Of a stretch of DNA of 64,000 nt, positions 55,667 through 64,000 are shown piece by piece. Below the pieces are notes generated by a model that saw only the letters and a program-made list of their open reading frames with translations, ran no database searches and was not told the origin of the DNA. Every line of letters begins with the position of its first letter. The first letter of the stretch is position 1. Where the stretch lies: the NCBI GenBank assembly GCA_963377175.1, contig CAUJNA010000835.1, positions 1,068,850-1,132,849 of the forward strand, in the 5' to 3' direction. The translations under genes were made by a program, and so were the position numbers. Origin of the DNA: Effrenium voratum (taxonomy: Eukaryota > Sar > Dinophyceae > Suessiales > Symbiodiniaceae).

Positions 55667-56380
55667 AGGGGGTGCAGCCCCCCCTTTAGCTGCGCGCTAT
55701 ATAGTTCTTACCTGGCTAATGCCGTTGTTTGTGCTTGGGGGGCGGCGCCAAAAACACGTATTTCAGAGAATCAAGTAAAACTTCTTAGGCATCTTTTTTG
55801 GCACCATTGCAGTACAAAGCCTGGAAACTACGGCAAGAAAAACACACCTATCAGGCATCGGGGCTGCTGTGTTTAGTGCTTGTCGGCTGGAGTGGGTTTT
55901 GGGTGCGTTTCGGATGTGCTTAGGGCGGGTGTAGGATGAGTTTGGGCCCACAACCCGCCTCAAAGCCACTCAAAACCGACCCTAAGCCAACCTGCAGCAA
56001 GCAACCCCAGCAAGCTCTAAACAAAGCAGCTCCAGCCATGCCCGACAATTTAGCTTTTGATGCGTGATGAGTTTGTTTTCAAAGCCGCAGTTTCCGATTT
56101 TTACTGTGTTTTGCAGCAAAAAAGTTTTTGTTGATGCTTAACAGGCTGTTTGATGCCTCACCCGCTGCTGAGCTCGTTTTTGCGTTTCGACCTGTGCTCA
56201 GAATCCATCCGGCGCATTCGCCTCCAGCCGCTTGCTTGCTTCCGATTGATGGAAGGCAGCTGATGCAATGCCCAATGTGTATGCCCTCTCGTCAGCCAAA
56301 CACCAAAATCCTAAACGCCAGGCTTTCACGCAAGGCAACAAAATAAATCCCTAAAACCAAAATGCGGTAGTACTTTTCCA
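55667..56380. other. No gene seen
   Basis: Moderately AT-rich with short frames only. Confidence 0.4.
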
Positions 56381-56384
56381 CTCG

Positions 56385-56580
56385 CAGACGAAGACGAATT
56401 CCAAAGACGCATTGACTCCAGGCTCTCCGAAACAAAGAAGAAGCGCGAAGACGAATTCCCCAAGCCAAATTCCGCCCCGAAGCCGAATTCTACCCGAAGA
56501 AGTCCTCCCAACGACAAATTGCGAAGGCAATTTCCCGAAGACGAACTCCTCCCCGAAGGCGAATTGCGAAGACGCTCAAG
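56385..56580. repeat. CGAAGACGAATTCC minisatellite
   Basis: About a dozen imperfect copies of (C)CGAAG(A/C)CGAATTC(C) of 14-18 bp. It sits directly downstream, in element orientation, of the copia reverse-transcriptase relic. Confidence 0.8.
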
Positions 56581-56639
56581 GAGAGGCATACGATCAACAT
56601 CGAGACATCTTTTGACAAAAGCGTCTACTCTGTGGGGGG

Positions 56640-58985
56640 CCGTCTATGATAAGATGACGAGGTTGCCACGAACGCTTGCTGCCAGCGTGTCTGGTCAATG
56701 GTGTTTTTGAGGGAGCTTGGCTTCAGGGAAATCGTCTTCACAATTCGTTGGAATTCGGCTTCGGGGGGGAATTCGTCTTCGGGATGGAGCAAGCGCGCAA
56801 AGCGGTGTTTGAACATTTTCAGGCAGCCCCCAGGCGACCCGTCGAGCCTTGGTCTTCAGGAAGTTGCCGCGCTTGTCCAAGGACCCAACGACCGGTAACC
56901 CAGTTCCTGACTGTCGACTAAGTCGAAAACTTCGTTATCAAGCCAAGTTTGGCACTCTAGCAACTTTGCCTCAAGGGATTGCTTCTGGTAAGCTCTTATC
57001 TCAGTGGCTGTTGCTTCTTTCCGTTTCTTTCCAATGAGTGCGGATGTTTCTGAAGAGAAGTGCACCATCATTGTTTGTCATGTGCTTGGTCCGCATGGTT
57101 CTTGCCAGTGAGGCTCTGATGAGAGAATCCACACCGAGACGTGGGTGCCCTCGACCCTTCTAAGGAGAACGGTTCAATGCCTTTTGGGTCCGACTTTTCA
57201 ATGATGTACGGAGATTGTTCAAATTATCTCTGGATGATGGATGAGGAGGCAGAATTGTTCCTGGGTGAAGGTTCAGGTGATTGTTCACCTGACTTCTTCC
57301 GAGTCTTCTGCTTTTTCTGTGTCTTGAGTTGTTTCTCAAGATGAGGCAGTTCAAGCTCTTCATCATTGTCTTCATTCTCTTCAAAGTTCCCGATGGTGAT
57401 GGCACCACGACAGTCCGTAAAACGGTTTGGCGGATCTTGTGGATCCGTCGTGAATACCGCATTCGGATTTGTGTGCGGGCATGATCCAAGCAGATGGCTG
57501 ATCTGGTTGCCTGAAGGCTACGCATCATCTTGTGGTGAAGTGAGCGGCGTGTTAATGCCAATGGCGTGTGTGCCGCGCATTGAGCGAACGGAACACACAA
57601 GGTTCCCACATGCGAAGCCAACGCGCATCGTTGGGTTTTGTCGAAAAAGGTCACTCGCAGTACCTGGCGGGTACTGCTTCATTGTCTCCAAAAAAAATTG
57701 GACAAATGAGCCATTGATGATAAATGGCTGAACATTCTTGTTGAACGGGAGATCTTGAGTCTTCAAAGACATACTGCTGCGTGTCATGTTGAACTCCCGG
57801 TCAATGGCACCCATCTCCTTACGGAGAATGTTTTGATTTGTTGATCGGTGAGTGGCTCAAAGATGTCCTCCAAGAGGTGCGCGTCATTGTCGAGCAGCTT
57901 CACCTTTATGTGACGCACGAGGATCTTGCGCGGTATGGATAAACCTGCGCCAGTTTGGTTCTGCTTCCGAAAGTGCCTGCGTTGGCTTCAAGTGGTTGAT
58001 GTTCGTGTTTCACTGATGTCGTGAAATTCTTGCGTGTCCTGAAAATTCGCTATAGTACCTCGGGAGGCAAGCGCTAAAGCAAGCTTGTTGGCTGGAGGCA
58101 TCTCATTCCGGATTCAGGACCCTTCAGTCATAAGTGAAGAAATGGAAGTCTCCAGGCCACGGATGGATCTGCGAATGATTGCTGCGTGCAATGTAAGTAC
58201 CAGATCCTGGATGAGTGCGGACTTTCAACAGTGAAGTATCTCCTGTGCTTCAACTGGTATCGTGCAATCGATGCCACAAGTTCACCCATTGGGGTAGCGT
58301 TTCGCTTTTTCCAGACCGTGGTCTCTCTGGATGTTCTGCATGTTCGACCGTGGTCAGCGCACCGGTGCCATGAGGATGACATCGGGTGCCTGCTCTTTTT
58401 TCTATGAGAATGTTTTGCCCGTTAGATGCCATAGGTGTCGACAGGCATGGAAGAAAGGTCTGCAACAAGCATGTTTCCTGGCAGTTTCAAGGCTGCGGAC
58501 TCGGGAGAGATTTTCCCGCCGGCTTCGATGGCTCTTGCAATCGCTTGATGAGCCTTCTTGTTCTTTCTGCAAGGCTTCCTTCATGGTCTCACCCTTCCAA
58601 GTTCCGAGATCGAGTCCTACCATTGCTTCATGACTTTTCTCCCTTTAGCCGCCTCCTTGATTTATGAGCTCGTTCGGAGATTCCGCGCGAGGGCGTCGCA
58701 ACATCTAGTTGGTCCGAATGCTAGTTCCAATGGTGTTACGCCCGCGTAGGTGACGGCCTGGTTCCCGACAGACCTCTTCGAGTGAGGCAGGTGCTGTTCC
58801 TGCCTTGATAAAACTGAGCATGATCTTGAGTTGTGCCTTCAAGAGTCGCACTGCTGCTTCAGCTCGGTTCGGCCGTGGGGTGTTTGGTTGCAGCGAGATT
58901 GGTGTAATGTTGAGGGACAGATAGAAAGGCTGCTTCTCTTTGGCGCTGACCACGTCGAAGTGGACCTGTGCGGTGCGTTTCATTT
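56640..58985 (-). pseudogene. Decayed Ty1/copia-like retrotransposon (integrase and start of reverse transcriptase)
   Basis: Read on the minus strand. Frame 58983-58705 contains NRAEAAVRLLKAQLKIMLS, which fits the segment around the catalytic Glu of a copia-type integrase core. Frames 58382-58128 (ATPMGELVASIARYQLKHRR) and 57814-57518 follow in pol order. Frame 57071-56856 contains AYQKQSLEAKLLECQTWLD and NEVFDLVDS, matching the N-terminal start of copia reverse transcriptase. After a frameshift, KRGNFLKTKARRVAWG continues it at about 56880. The element then breaks off at the minisatellite. Frames shift at least three times, no LTRs are evident and the YVDD region is absent, so it is dead. 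The middle part is assigned by position only. Confidence 0.6.
56730..56792. repeat. Inverted copy of the CGAAGACGAATTCC minisatellite
   Basis: GGAATTCGGCTTCGGG followed by GGAATTCGTCTTCGGG is the reverse complement of units at 56385-56580, about 150 bp away, inside the copia relic. Confidence 0.75.
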
Positions 58986-59066
58986 TGCCTTGCGCCGCCC
59001 GCCTCAGACCTGTAATTGCGCCTATTTTGCCGCATTGCAGAAAGGAAGAATGTAAAAAGCAATCGC

Positions 59067-59455
59067 GGGGGGGGGGGGGGCGTCAGGGAATGAGGCGTCG
59101 GAATGCGGCGTCAGCCAGGAATGGGGCGTCAGCCAGGAATGTGACGTCAGGGAGGCGTGTGACGTAATGCGGCGTCAGCCGGGAATGCGGTGTCAGCCAA
59201 GAATGTTGCGTCAGAGAGTGCGGTGTCGCAATGCGATGTCAGCCGGGAATGCGGTGTCAGCCAGGAATGTGGCGTCAGAGAGTGCGGTGTCGCGGTGCGG
59301 CGTCAGCCGAAAATTTCGCGCCAGAGAATGTGTCGCTGGAACGCGGCGTCAGCCGGGAATGTGGCGTCATGTAGCGTCAGGGGAGAACGTGGTGTCAGGG
59401 GACGCGGTGTCACAGGCTTTTGGAACGCGGCGTCAGAACGCCAAGTCAGCGTCAG
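59067..59455 (+). repeat. GCGGCGTCAGCCGGGAAT-type minisatellite preceded by a G-run
   Basis: A run of 14 G (59067-59080) is followed by about 20 imperfect 16-20-bp units of the form (A)ATG(C/T)(G/G)GCGTCAG(C/G)(C/A)(A/G)GG. All three frames are open across much of it, which is a property of the repeat. Confidence 0.85.
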
Positions 59456-59832
59456 GTGGTAAAGCACAGGCCCTTCTGCGGCCGCCCTGCTAAAATCCTT
59501 GAACCCAAGCATCGTGAACCTAAAAAGAACAGCACTCAAGAAACGAAATCCTTACAGCCTCAAATCTTACTGCCTAAACCTTAAAGATCCTGAATGCCAA
59601 AAACCTCGCACAGAATTCATGGTGAAAAGGGTTGGTAGCTGTCCTGGCAAGATGATGGGGGCGGATTGCAGTGATTGGTGGTAAAGATTGCACCGGGGGA
59701 AACGCATCCGAGCGGCCTGGTAAACCAAAGAGGGATGATACGGACTCCGCAGAACCTTCCAGCCTATGGCCATACCACTGTGGGCAATCTGTTCAAAGAA
59801 GTTTAAAGACAGGCAACGTCAGCTGACCCCAG
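59456..59832. other. Region just upstream of the MBD/TAGT-like gene
   Basis: No exon recognised. Any 5' exon with the start codon should lie here or further upstream. The stretch near 59630-59690 (AAGATGATGGGGGCG...) has an in-frame Met but could not be joined with confidence. Confidence 0.35.
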
Positions 59833-62800
59833 GTCAAAGTTGAAGTGGACTTTGCTCGCGTGCATTGGCTTCCTGATGAATGGGGACAGGGTGTGAAAAC
59901 GACATGCCCCACAGCTCGAAGCACCGGTGGTGGTGGTGGCACACTCACGGCTTTTGTTAGCCCCGACATGACTGTCTACTATCACAAGTGCAAGGTGGAA
60001 GAGTATGTGGGCCGGCCATTGACCGAACGAGATGGCTTCAACGGGCAGGTTCGTTTGGCGCAGCTTCAGGCAGAGCAAGCTATCAACTTGGCGAGGATGC
60101 AAATCAAAGAGATGAAGGAAGGCAGCAGTTCGAAGGGCACACATCGGATGATCGGCACGGATCGTGATGCTGATTTTTTCAAGCTGCTGTCCCAGGCAGA
60201 GCGGAGGCGCCTCCACACAACTTAGTTTTCTCAACATCGCAGCGTTTTCTGAACCCCTCCCATGGCAGACGACTTGTTCCTATAAAGGTGTCTTCAACCT
60301 TGACAAGGGACAGCGAACGAGTGGCGGGCTACGCTCTGTTTGTCAGACTGGTCGTTCGTAGTTGTTCTTCGGCTTAAGCTCCTGAGACCGTTCCACAGGC
60401 AGGTTCCTTTGGCCACACATTTCCATCAGGGCATGTTTGTTCGATGTCTTTTAGGCCGGCAAAGTTGTTCAGGGCGCCCTTTCCAAAGTAAGTGGTCGGA
60501 AGTTCTTTCTGGAGGAGCTGTTGTTTGCCTCATCAGACCAGCAGAGCAGTCGGGAGCAGCAAGCAATCTTTTTTGGGAGACAGCGCAGGAAAGTAATGTC
60601 GTGCTATTATGCCACGAAAGATCCCGCATGAGTTCGCCGCCCTTTTGAACATGTGCAGTGAAGCCAGCATTCTTAACCTGCGTCATTATAAGAAATCATC
60701 ATTCTCTTACCGCAGCATGCTTGGTCAAGTTTGGTTGGTCAAGCTGCGCCGCGCAAGAGTGCCTGGCTTTGCCTGGCTTTGCCTGGCTTTGCCTGGCCTT
60801 GCCTGGCCTTGCCCCCCTTCCGGTTCCATAGTCTCTTTCCCAGCCTCTCTGCCTTGCCACTCTGCCTCCCCCCCTCCCCACTCGCCCTGCGGTTCAACAA
60901 CCCTCCAGCTGCAATACGCCAGGTAGGCTCGATGAAAGCCCTACACGAGAATGCTCGTGTTGTCTAAAAAGTGGCCTGAACACACATGGTGATGTGCTGA
61001 ATTGGACTGAATGCTTAATACTTACATCACCCCTCTTCATTCTACCCATCCCACTCCCCTCAGTTCTTCCCTCGTTTTGCTTCGTCTCGCAGCCTTTTGC
61101 GCTCCCCTCTGCCTAAGGACCCCAAGGACCGACCAAAGCAGGGTCAAAGTTTCACATGAGGTGCGTCTAGCACGTTGTATTTCTGCAATTCTTTGCGATT
61201 CCTCTCGCGGCCCACAAAGTTTACTTGATCATACTTGCCAGTAACAGGAAGTAGTCTCATCCGTGGCACATCCGTGCTTGCTGTTGACATCCCAGGCACC
61301 TACCTGCAAAGGAAGACTTCCACTTCTGCGTGGTGTCTGCCCGCCGGGCAACGAAGCTTGAAGGTGTCAGAGACATCTTCACGGTGCAGACGCAGCTGGT
61401 GGAGGCTGGAGTCAAGCCCACATGGTACGTGGACGAAGAGAGCTTGGCTCAGTACAAGGCTCTTGGCCTCCACGCAGTGGTGGGCGGGAAGCTCACCCAA
61501 GCGAGAAACAAGGCCTTGGAAGATGCCAAAAGCAGTGGCAAGATTTGCGTTCAGCTCTCAGACGACATCTCGGCTTGGGAGTACCGCCATGGGGAGCGAG
61601 CTAGCGAGAAGAATGACAAAGCAGCGAATGCGGCGCACGCAGCGGCTCGCCGATTCATAGTGACGCCCGTGGCTGCGGCTCGCTTCATTGCTGCCAAGAT
61701 GAGGGCTTCCGCAGAGAAGCCAAAACTTGGAGGTGGGCAGCGAATGAAATGCATATGCTTGTGTTGTGCCATGGGTGGCTGTGGCAGTGTGCAGGGTTCA
61801 TTGGCAGGCCCTTTTGTCTTTTTCCCCTGAAGGCGTCTACATGCTTGGAAGCTGTGCTCGCGCTTTTTCAGGCTTGCTTTGGTTGACAAGGACCAAGGTT
61901 GGATCCTTTTGTGCTTTGGCAGGCGAGGAGTTTGGCCGCCAGCACTTCATTTTGGGTGCCTTGGATGCTGCATCATTGTGCTTTTCGTTTTGAGGGACCC
62001 TGTTTGAGGCGACTTCTTAGTTGTGGACAAGGACTCCCCGGTGATGTTTGACGCGAACATGACATTGAAGGCAGGCATTTGAAAACTGAAGCTTCTGTGG
62101 TGCTCAAATCTTACACCAGAGAAACACATTTGCTTCCCGTTGTGTGTTCCGCCATTTGTCGTTCTGTGTGCCACAGGCTCTGCTATTTAGGGCTTGTGCG
62201 TGTGCAGGGTTTGTATGACATGATCTGTGGTTGCTCGCCATTGCCAAAACCATATTTGCTTTGCATACTCATGCCAGATGCAGCTGTCGTGCTTCTGTTT
62301 GTGTCCATCTATTTGTTTGTTTGTTTTTGCGTGACTGTGCTTGTGGAATATAGATATTTGTCGCACAAACACACGCACGCCAGCCAGTGCATTTGTTTCG
62401 TGCATTCGCCATGTGTGTGCGTGTGTTGCAGTTGCACTTGTCATTTGTGCAATGCCCTCTGGGGCAGGAAGACTATGATTTCACTTGCGCTCACATCAAG
62501 GCGGCAGCCAGTAATTTGTGAGGACTGCGCTTTCGTGTTCTTGGAGGCCCACGGCTCCGTTTTGCGCTGCAATCGCATGACTCTGTCAGTTAAGCACTAC
62601 AGCAACAGTAGGGGCCCCATTCTGTCAGCCAGTTTTCGGTCGTAGGACAGAAACCCAAGCCAGGGCAGTTGCTCAGGTGGCGGAGCCGTCAGCACAAGAG
62701 ACAAAAAAGGAGAGGAGGCTGGCAAGAGCGGATGACAGATTGCAGCCTTTGGCCCCACCATCGTAAAAGACAGTCATGCAGGAGAAGCGCAACATCGCCA

Positions 62801-63509
62801 TCTTGTTCAGGAAGTGGCCAGGCTCGGTCCTTCTGAGAGCGAAGTGCCCAAGGGGAACTGCGTTTGGAACCAGGTGCCTTCCGGATGAACCCGAAGCGCA
62901 AGAATGAGGTCATCATGAGGTGCGTGGCACCATAGTGCAGAATGCAAGCAAGCGTTGCGGTCACGGATTTGACCAGAAATCTTGCAGCTCTTTCAGAAGC
63001 CTGCGCGCAGGCAGCAAGCAAAATAGAACAATCATTCAAATGTAAGGGCTGCCACCTGATGCCGCTCCCTGCTTCAGTGCGAAGCATTGTTGGATTCCGC
63101 AAAAACATAGACAACAAATCACGTTCTGGCTCCAGGTTGCTCCAAGTTTCAGCCCAATCAAGTTTTTAGGTTGCTCAAGTTTCCAAGTCTCTGCCTTTTA
63201 TTGTAGAATTGAATGGCAGTCTGTGCCTACAGAGCAGCATGCCATCTACGTTTAGTCAGCTGAAAGCTATCCGCAAAATCCCCACGTTTGCATGCATTAT
63301 ACGGATTTAGCCGGAGCCTGGTCCCCGATAGGTGTGAGGGCTATCCGTGCATGTTCTACGTGTTCCACACTTTGGGATAGCTTTGGCATAATATGATGAG
63401 GCATTTCTTTTGACCTTCGCCTAGGTGGAAAAGCTGCAGCGATGATGATGATGTCGAGAGCGAGCGGATTACAAGCACGGAGACAGGACTTGCTTTGGGC
63501 CACATTTGA
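59833..63509 (+). CDS. MBD-like domain plus TET-associated-glycosyltransferase(TAGT)-like protein, 11 exons
   Basis: Exons: 59833-60206, 61296-61732, 61833-61871, 61923-61955, 62009-62070, 62468-62500, 62547-62607, 62677-62717, 62782-62821, 62874-62919, 63425-63509. They sum to 1251 bp and join in one open frame of 416 codons plus TGA. Every exon starts with G after AG; donors are GC (six) or GT (four). Exon 1 resembles an MBD/TAM fold (WLPDEWGQGVKTT, then FVSPDMTVYYHKCKVEEYVG) followed by a helix and LLSQAERR. Exon 2 begins DFHFCVVSARR and carries TWYVDEESLAQYKALGLHAV, VGGKLTQARNKALEDA and CVQLSDDISAWEYRHG; the acidic SDD could be a metal/nucleotide-sugar motif. Later exons give VYMLGSCARAFSGEEFG, QHFILGDFLVV, FDANMTLKEDYDFTCAHIK, HGSVLRCNRMTLSVKHYSN, NIAILFRKWPGAF and an acidic tail (CSDDDDVESE). 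I recall this order in dinoflagellate proteins annotated as TAGT. The substrate is unknown; a hydroxymethylated DNA base is inferred. The initiating Met exon is missing. Confidence 0.72.
60761..60815. repeat. TGCCTGGCTT 10-bp tandem repeat inside intron 1
   Basis: Five to six copies of GCCTGGC(T/C)TT within the 1089-bp first intron (60207-61295) of the MBD/TAGT-like gene. The rest of that intron holds no ORF of note. Confidence 0.85.
62942..63169 (+). other. Short open frame inside the last intron
   Basis: 75 codons (VTDLTRNLAALSEACAQAAS...) within the 505-bp last intron (62920-63424). The composition is protein-like, so an alternative exon is possible, but including it would break the joined frame of the gene. 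I leave it unassigned. Confidence 0.25.
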
Positions 63510-64000
63510 GACGGATGAAATTCAGGTTGTATGCTTCCCAGTGGCATGCTGTCCTGCAGGCCGGGCCATTGAGAAGCAGAACCAGGATCGAACCCGGAAA
63601 GTGCCATTGGTTGCATTTGCAAAGTCTGAACGCAGGTAACAGCATTCTTATGATGTGTGTTTGTTTGGATGCTTTGGGGTTCAATTTTTACAGATGTTTC
63701 ACGCCAAGGTTCGGAAGACCATCAAGAAGGTGGCAGCCTTGCTTCGTTTTGCCCTTTGAGCATCAAGCGTGTAAAGCATGCATTGGTTTGCGCCAACGAC
63801 TTCAATTTGAGTGTCGCCTGGTTCTGACGCACTGCAGGCAACCAGAGGTGGTGCATGACGCACTTCTGATGGAGGAGTGCCTGACCGGAGAGTTGGCCTG
63901 AGGACTCTTTGGTTTCAGTTGGCTGCAAGGGATAACAGCCATGGGGTGTGGGGTTGCTGGCCTTTGGGGCAATGGGGGAAACCAGCAACACGAGATTAGC
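63510..64000. other. 3' flank, no gene assigned
   Basis: The frame at 63506-63901 is open for 131 codons and has AG|G-like sites (63690, 63839) that could mark exons of a further gene, but no domain is recognisable. It overlaps the end of the last exon of the preceding gene in another frame. Confidence 0.3.

Noticed and set aside
63442..63639. Alternative frame reading ATFETDEIQVVCFPVACC as the exon at the right end
   Set aside because: The overlapping frame with DDDDVESE completes the upstream gene with correct AG|G acceptor and phase, so it is preferred; the alternative has no partner exons I can join.

Overview
The window looks like nuclear DNA of a dinoflagellate, most plausibly a Symbiodiniaceae-type alga. 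The evidence is: an 11-exon gene whose introns use GT or GC donors and whose exons all start with G after AG (the dinoflagellate AG|G rule); a degenerate TTTAGGG telomere-type tract; a decayed LINE with the motif EGGEQGDPLMPAL; a decayed copia-like element; very low gene density; and many simple repeats. There are no bacterial operons, tRNA, rRNA or CRISPR arrays that I can see. Family names come from recognition by eye, without database searches.

Layout. 1-3.34 kb: right end of a satellite with units of about 0.53-0.69 kb. 3.3-4.6 kb: no gene seen. 4.6-10.7 kb: a GC-rich block holding two LINE 3' ends, one carrying a broken reverse transcriptase. 10.7-14.4 kb: possible small exons and a 'TCACATTTCGGGATT' minisatellite. 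14.435-34.94 kb: a 20.5-kb array of 36-bp half-units paired as 72-bp units. Its + strand keeps one reading frame throughout (12-residue half-units such as LGSSLLLRSFAR and LG..LLALDFAH). It is cut only by stops that all fall on the last codon of the RS-type half-unit. 35-39.9 kb, plus islands out to about 53 kb: decaying copies of the same unit. 39.9-40.9 kb: purine microsatellites and an interstitial telomere-like tract. 43.1-44.3 kb: a convincing intronless gene for a helical-repeat (OPR/FAST-like) protein with an organelle-type N-terminus. 44.4-44.9 kb: three small exons of an S74/chaperone-of-endosialidase-like C-terminus. 46.5-48.5 kb: 350-bp direct repeats with conserved hairpins around pyrimidine-rich low-complexity DNA. 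50.7-51.6 and 54.4-54.8 kb: unrecognised ORFs. 55.5-59.5 kb: microsatellites, a minus-strand copia relic and a GC-rich minisatellite. 59.8-63.5 kb: the best gene of the window.

That last gene joins an MBD/TAM-like methyl-DNA-binding module to a domain I read as resembling the TET-associated glycosyltransferase (TAGT) family. The eleven exons sum to 1251 bp in one unbroken frame (416 codons plus stop), with an acidic C-terminal tail. Since dinoflagellate DNA is rich in 5-methylcytosine and 5-hydroxymethyluracil, it is a candidate for a DNA-base hypermodification or modified-base-reading system. The other strong oddity is the frame-locked 20-kb array with position-locked stop codons.
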